Positions 63,860 to 64,000 of a stretch of 64,000 bases of DNA are shown piece after piece. A model generated the notes under the pieces. The model worked only from the letters and a program-made list of their open reading frames with translations. It did not search any database and was not told where the DNA came from. This DNA is from Hymenobacter sublimis (lineage in GTDB: Bacteria; Bacteroidota; Bacteroidia; Cytophagales; Hymenobacteraceae): NCBI RefSeq assembly GCF_023101345.1, contig NZ_CP095848.1, forward strand, positions 3,932,001-3,996,000. The letters are read 5' to 3'. How positions within the stretch are numbered: the stretch's first letter is position 1; the number at the start of each line of letters is the position of its first letter. A program made the translations under genes and the position numbers.

Positions 63860-64000
63860 AGCGAGGAGTTGGGTCCCTGGAGTTACCCACGAGAGGCAGG
63901 GTGCGGACCAGATATACTGCAACTTCCGAAAAAAGCAGCACCTATGCCAGCCCGGAATACGGCACCTGCTACCTATTGCTATACAACAGCGCGAAGCTTC

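Overview
The window reads as chromosome of a Bacteroidota bacterium of the Hymenobacter type. The reasons are a GC-rich, densely coding sequence, promoter -7 boxes of the form TAnnTTTG, near-absence of Shine-Dalgarno sites, a type IX secretion (T9SS) sorting domain, a TonB-dependent receptor with a plug, a fused alpha/beta E1 dehydrogenase, an rpmG-DUF4295 pair, and bacillithiol-linked genes (bshC, ytxJ). Genus is an inference; no 16S rRNA gene is present. I see no phage, insertion sequence or CRISPR array.

Layout. 1-9 kb: a cut-off 3D-domain gene, uncharacterised proteins, a large NERD-like/coiled-coil/WG membrane protein, small secreted proteins, two related secreted proteins, and a decayed csbD gene hidden at 8.7-8.9 kb. 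9-22 kb: a DprA-like orphan, DUF1206, a saccharopine/alanine-dehydrogenase-type enzyme, gcvP, DUF4136, lipA, OsmC, ytxJ and the E1 alpha/beta fusion. 22-29 kb: a TonB-dependent receptor broken by a one-base loss in a G run, an M16 peptidase, three neighbouring secreted proteins sharing an APG..P..TDYxGRP motif, and pheS. 29-44 kb: a Rieske-like lipoprotein without its His ligands, tRNA-Asn, a T9SS cargo protein, a fatty acid/sterol hydroxylase, shikimate kinase, a DppB-type permease, a DoxX/MauE protein, DUF1599, folP-cdaA, kbl, a patatin and tdh. 44-64 kb: DUF3891, a YihY protein, rlmN, a thioesterase, mnmD, DUF2157-GDYXXLXY, an ExbD, 5-formyl-THF cyclo-ligase, bshC, rimO, ftsY, DUF4295-rpmG and aminopeptidase P.

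How genes connect. Tdh and Kbl would turn threonine into glycine and acetyl-CoA, and GcvP cleaves glycine. LipA supplies the lipoyl group used by the glycine cleavage H protein and by the E2 partner of the E1 fusion. FolP and the formyl-THF ligase belong to folate metabolism. BshC, YtxJ and OsmC fit thiol and peroxide homeostasis.

The most unusual signals lie between genes. Several families of nested palindromic elements fill the gaps; one pair of GGGTCTT-type arms abuts the folP start codon, and another supplies the end of the DUF1599 gene. A multi-helix segment at 41.83-42.07 kb looks like a structured RNA. Terminators are often very long perfect inverted repeats. All family calls are from reading the sequences; no database search was run.
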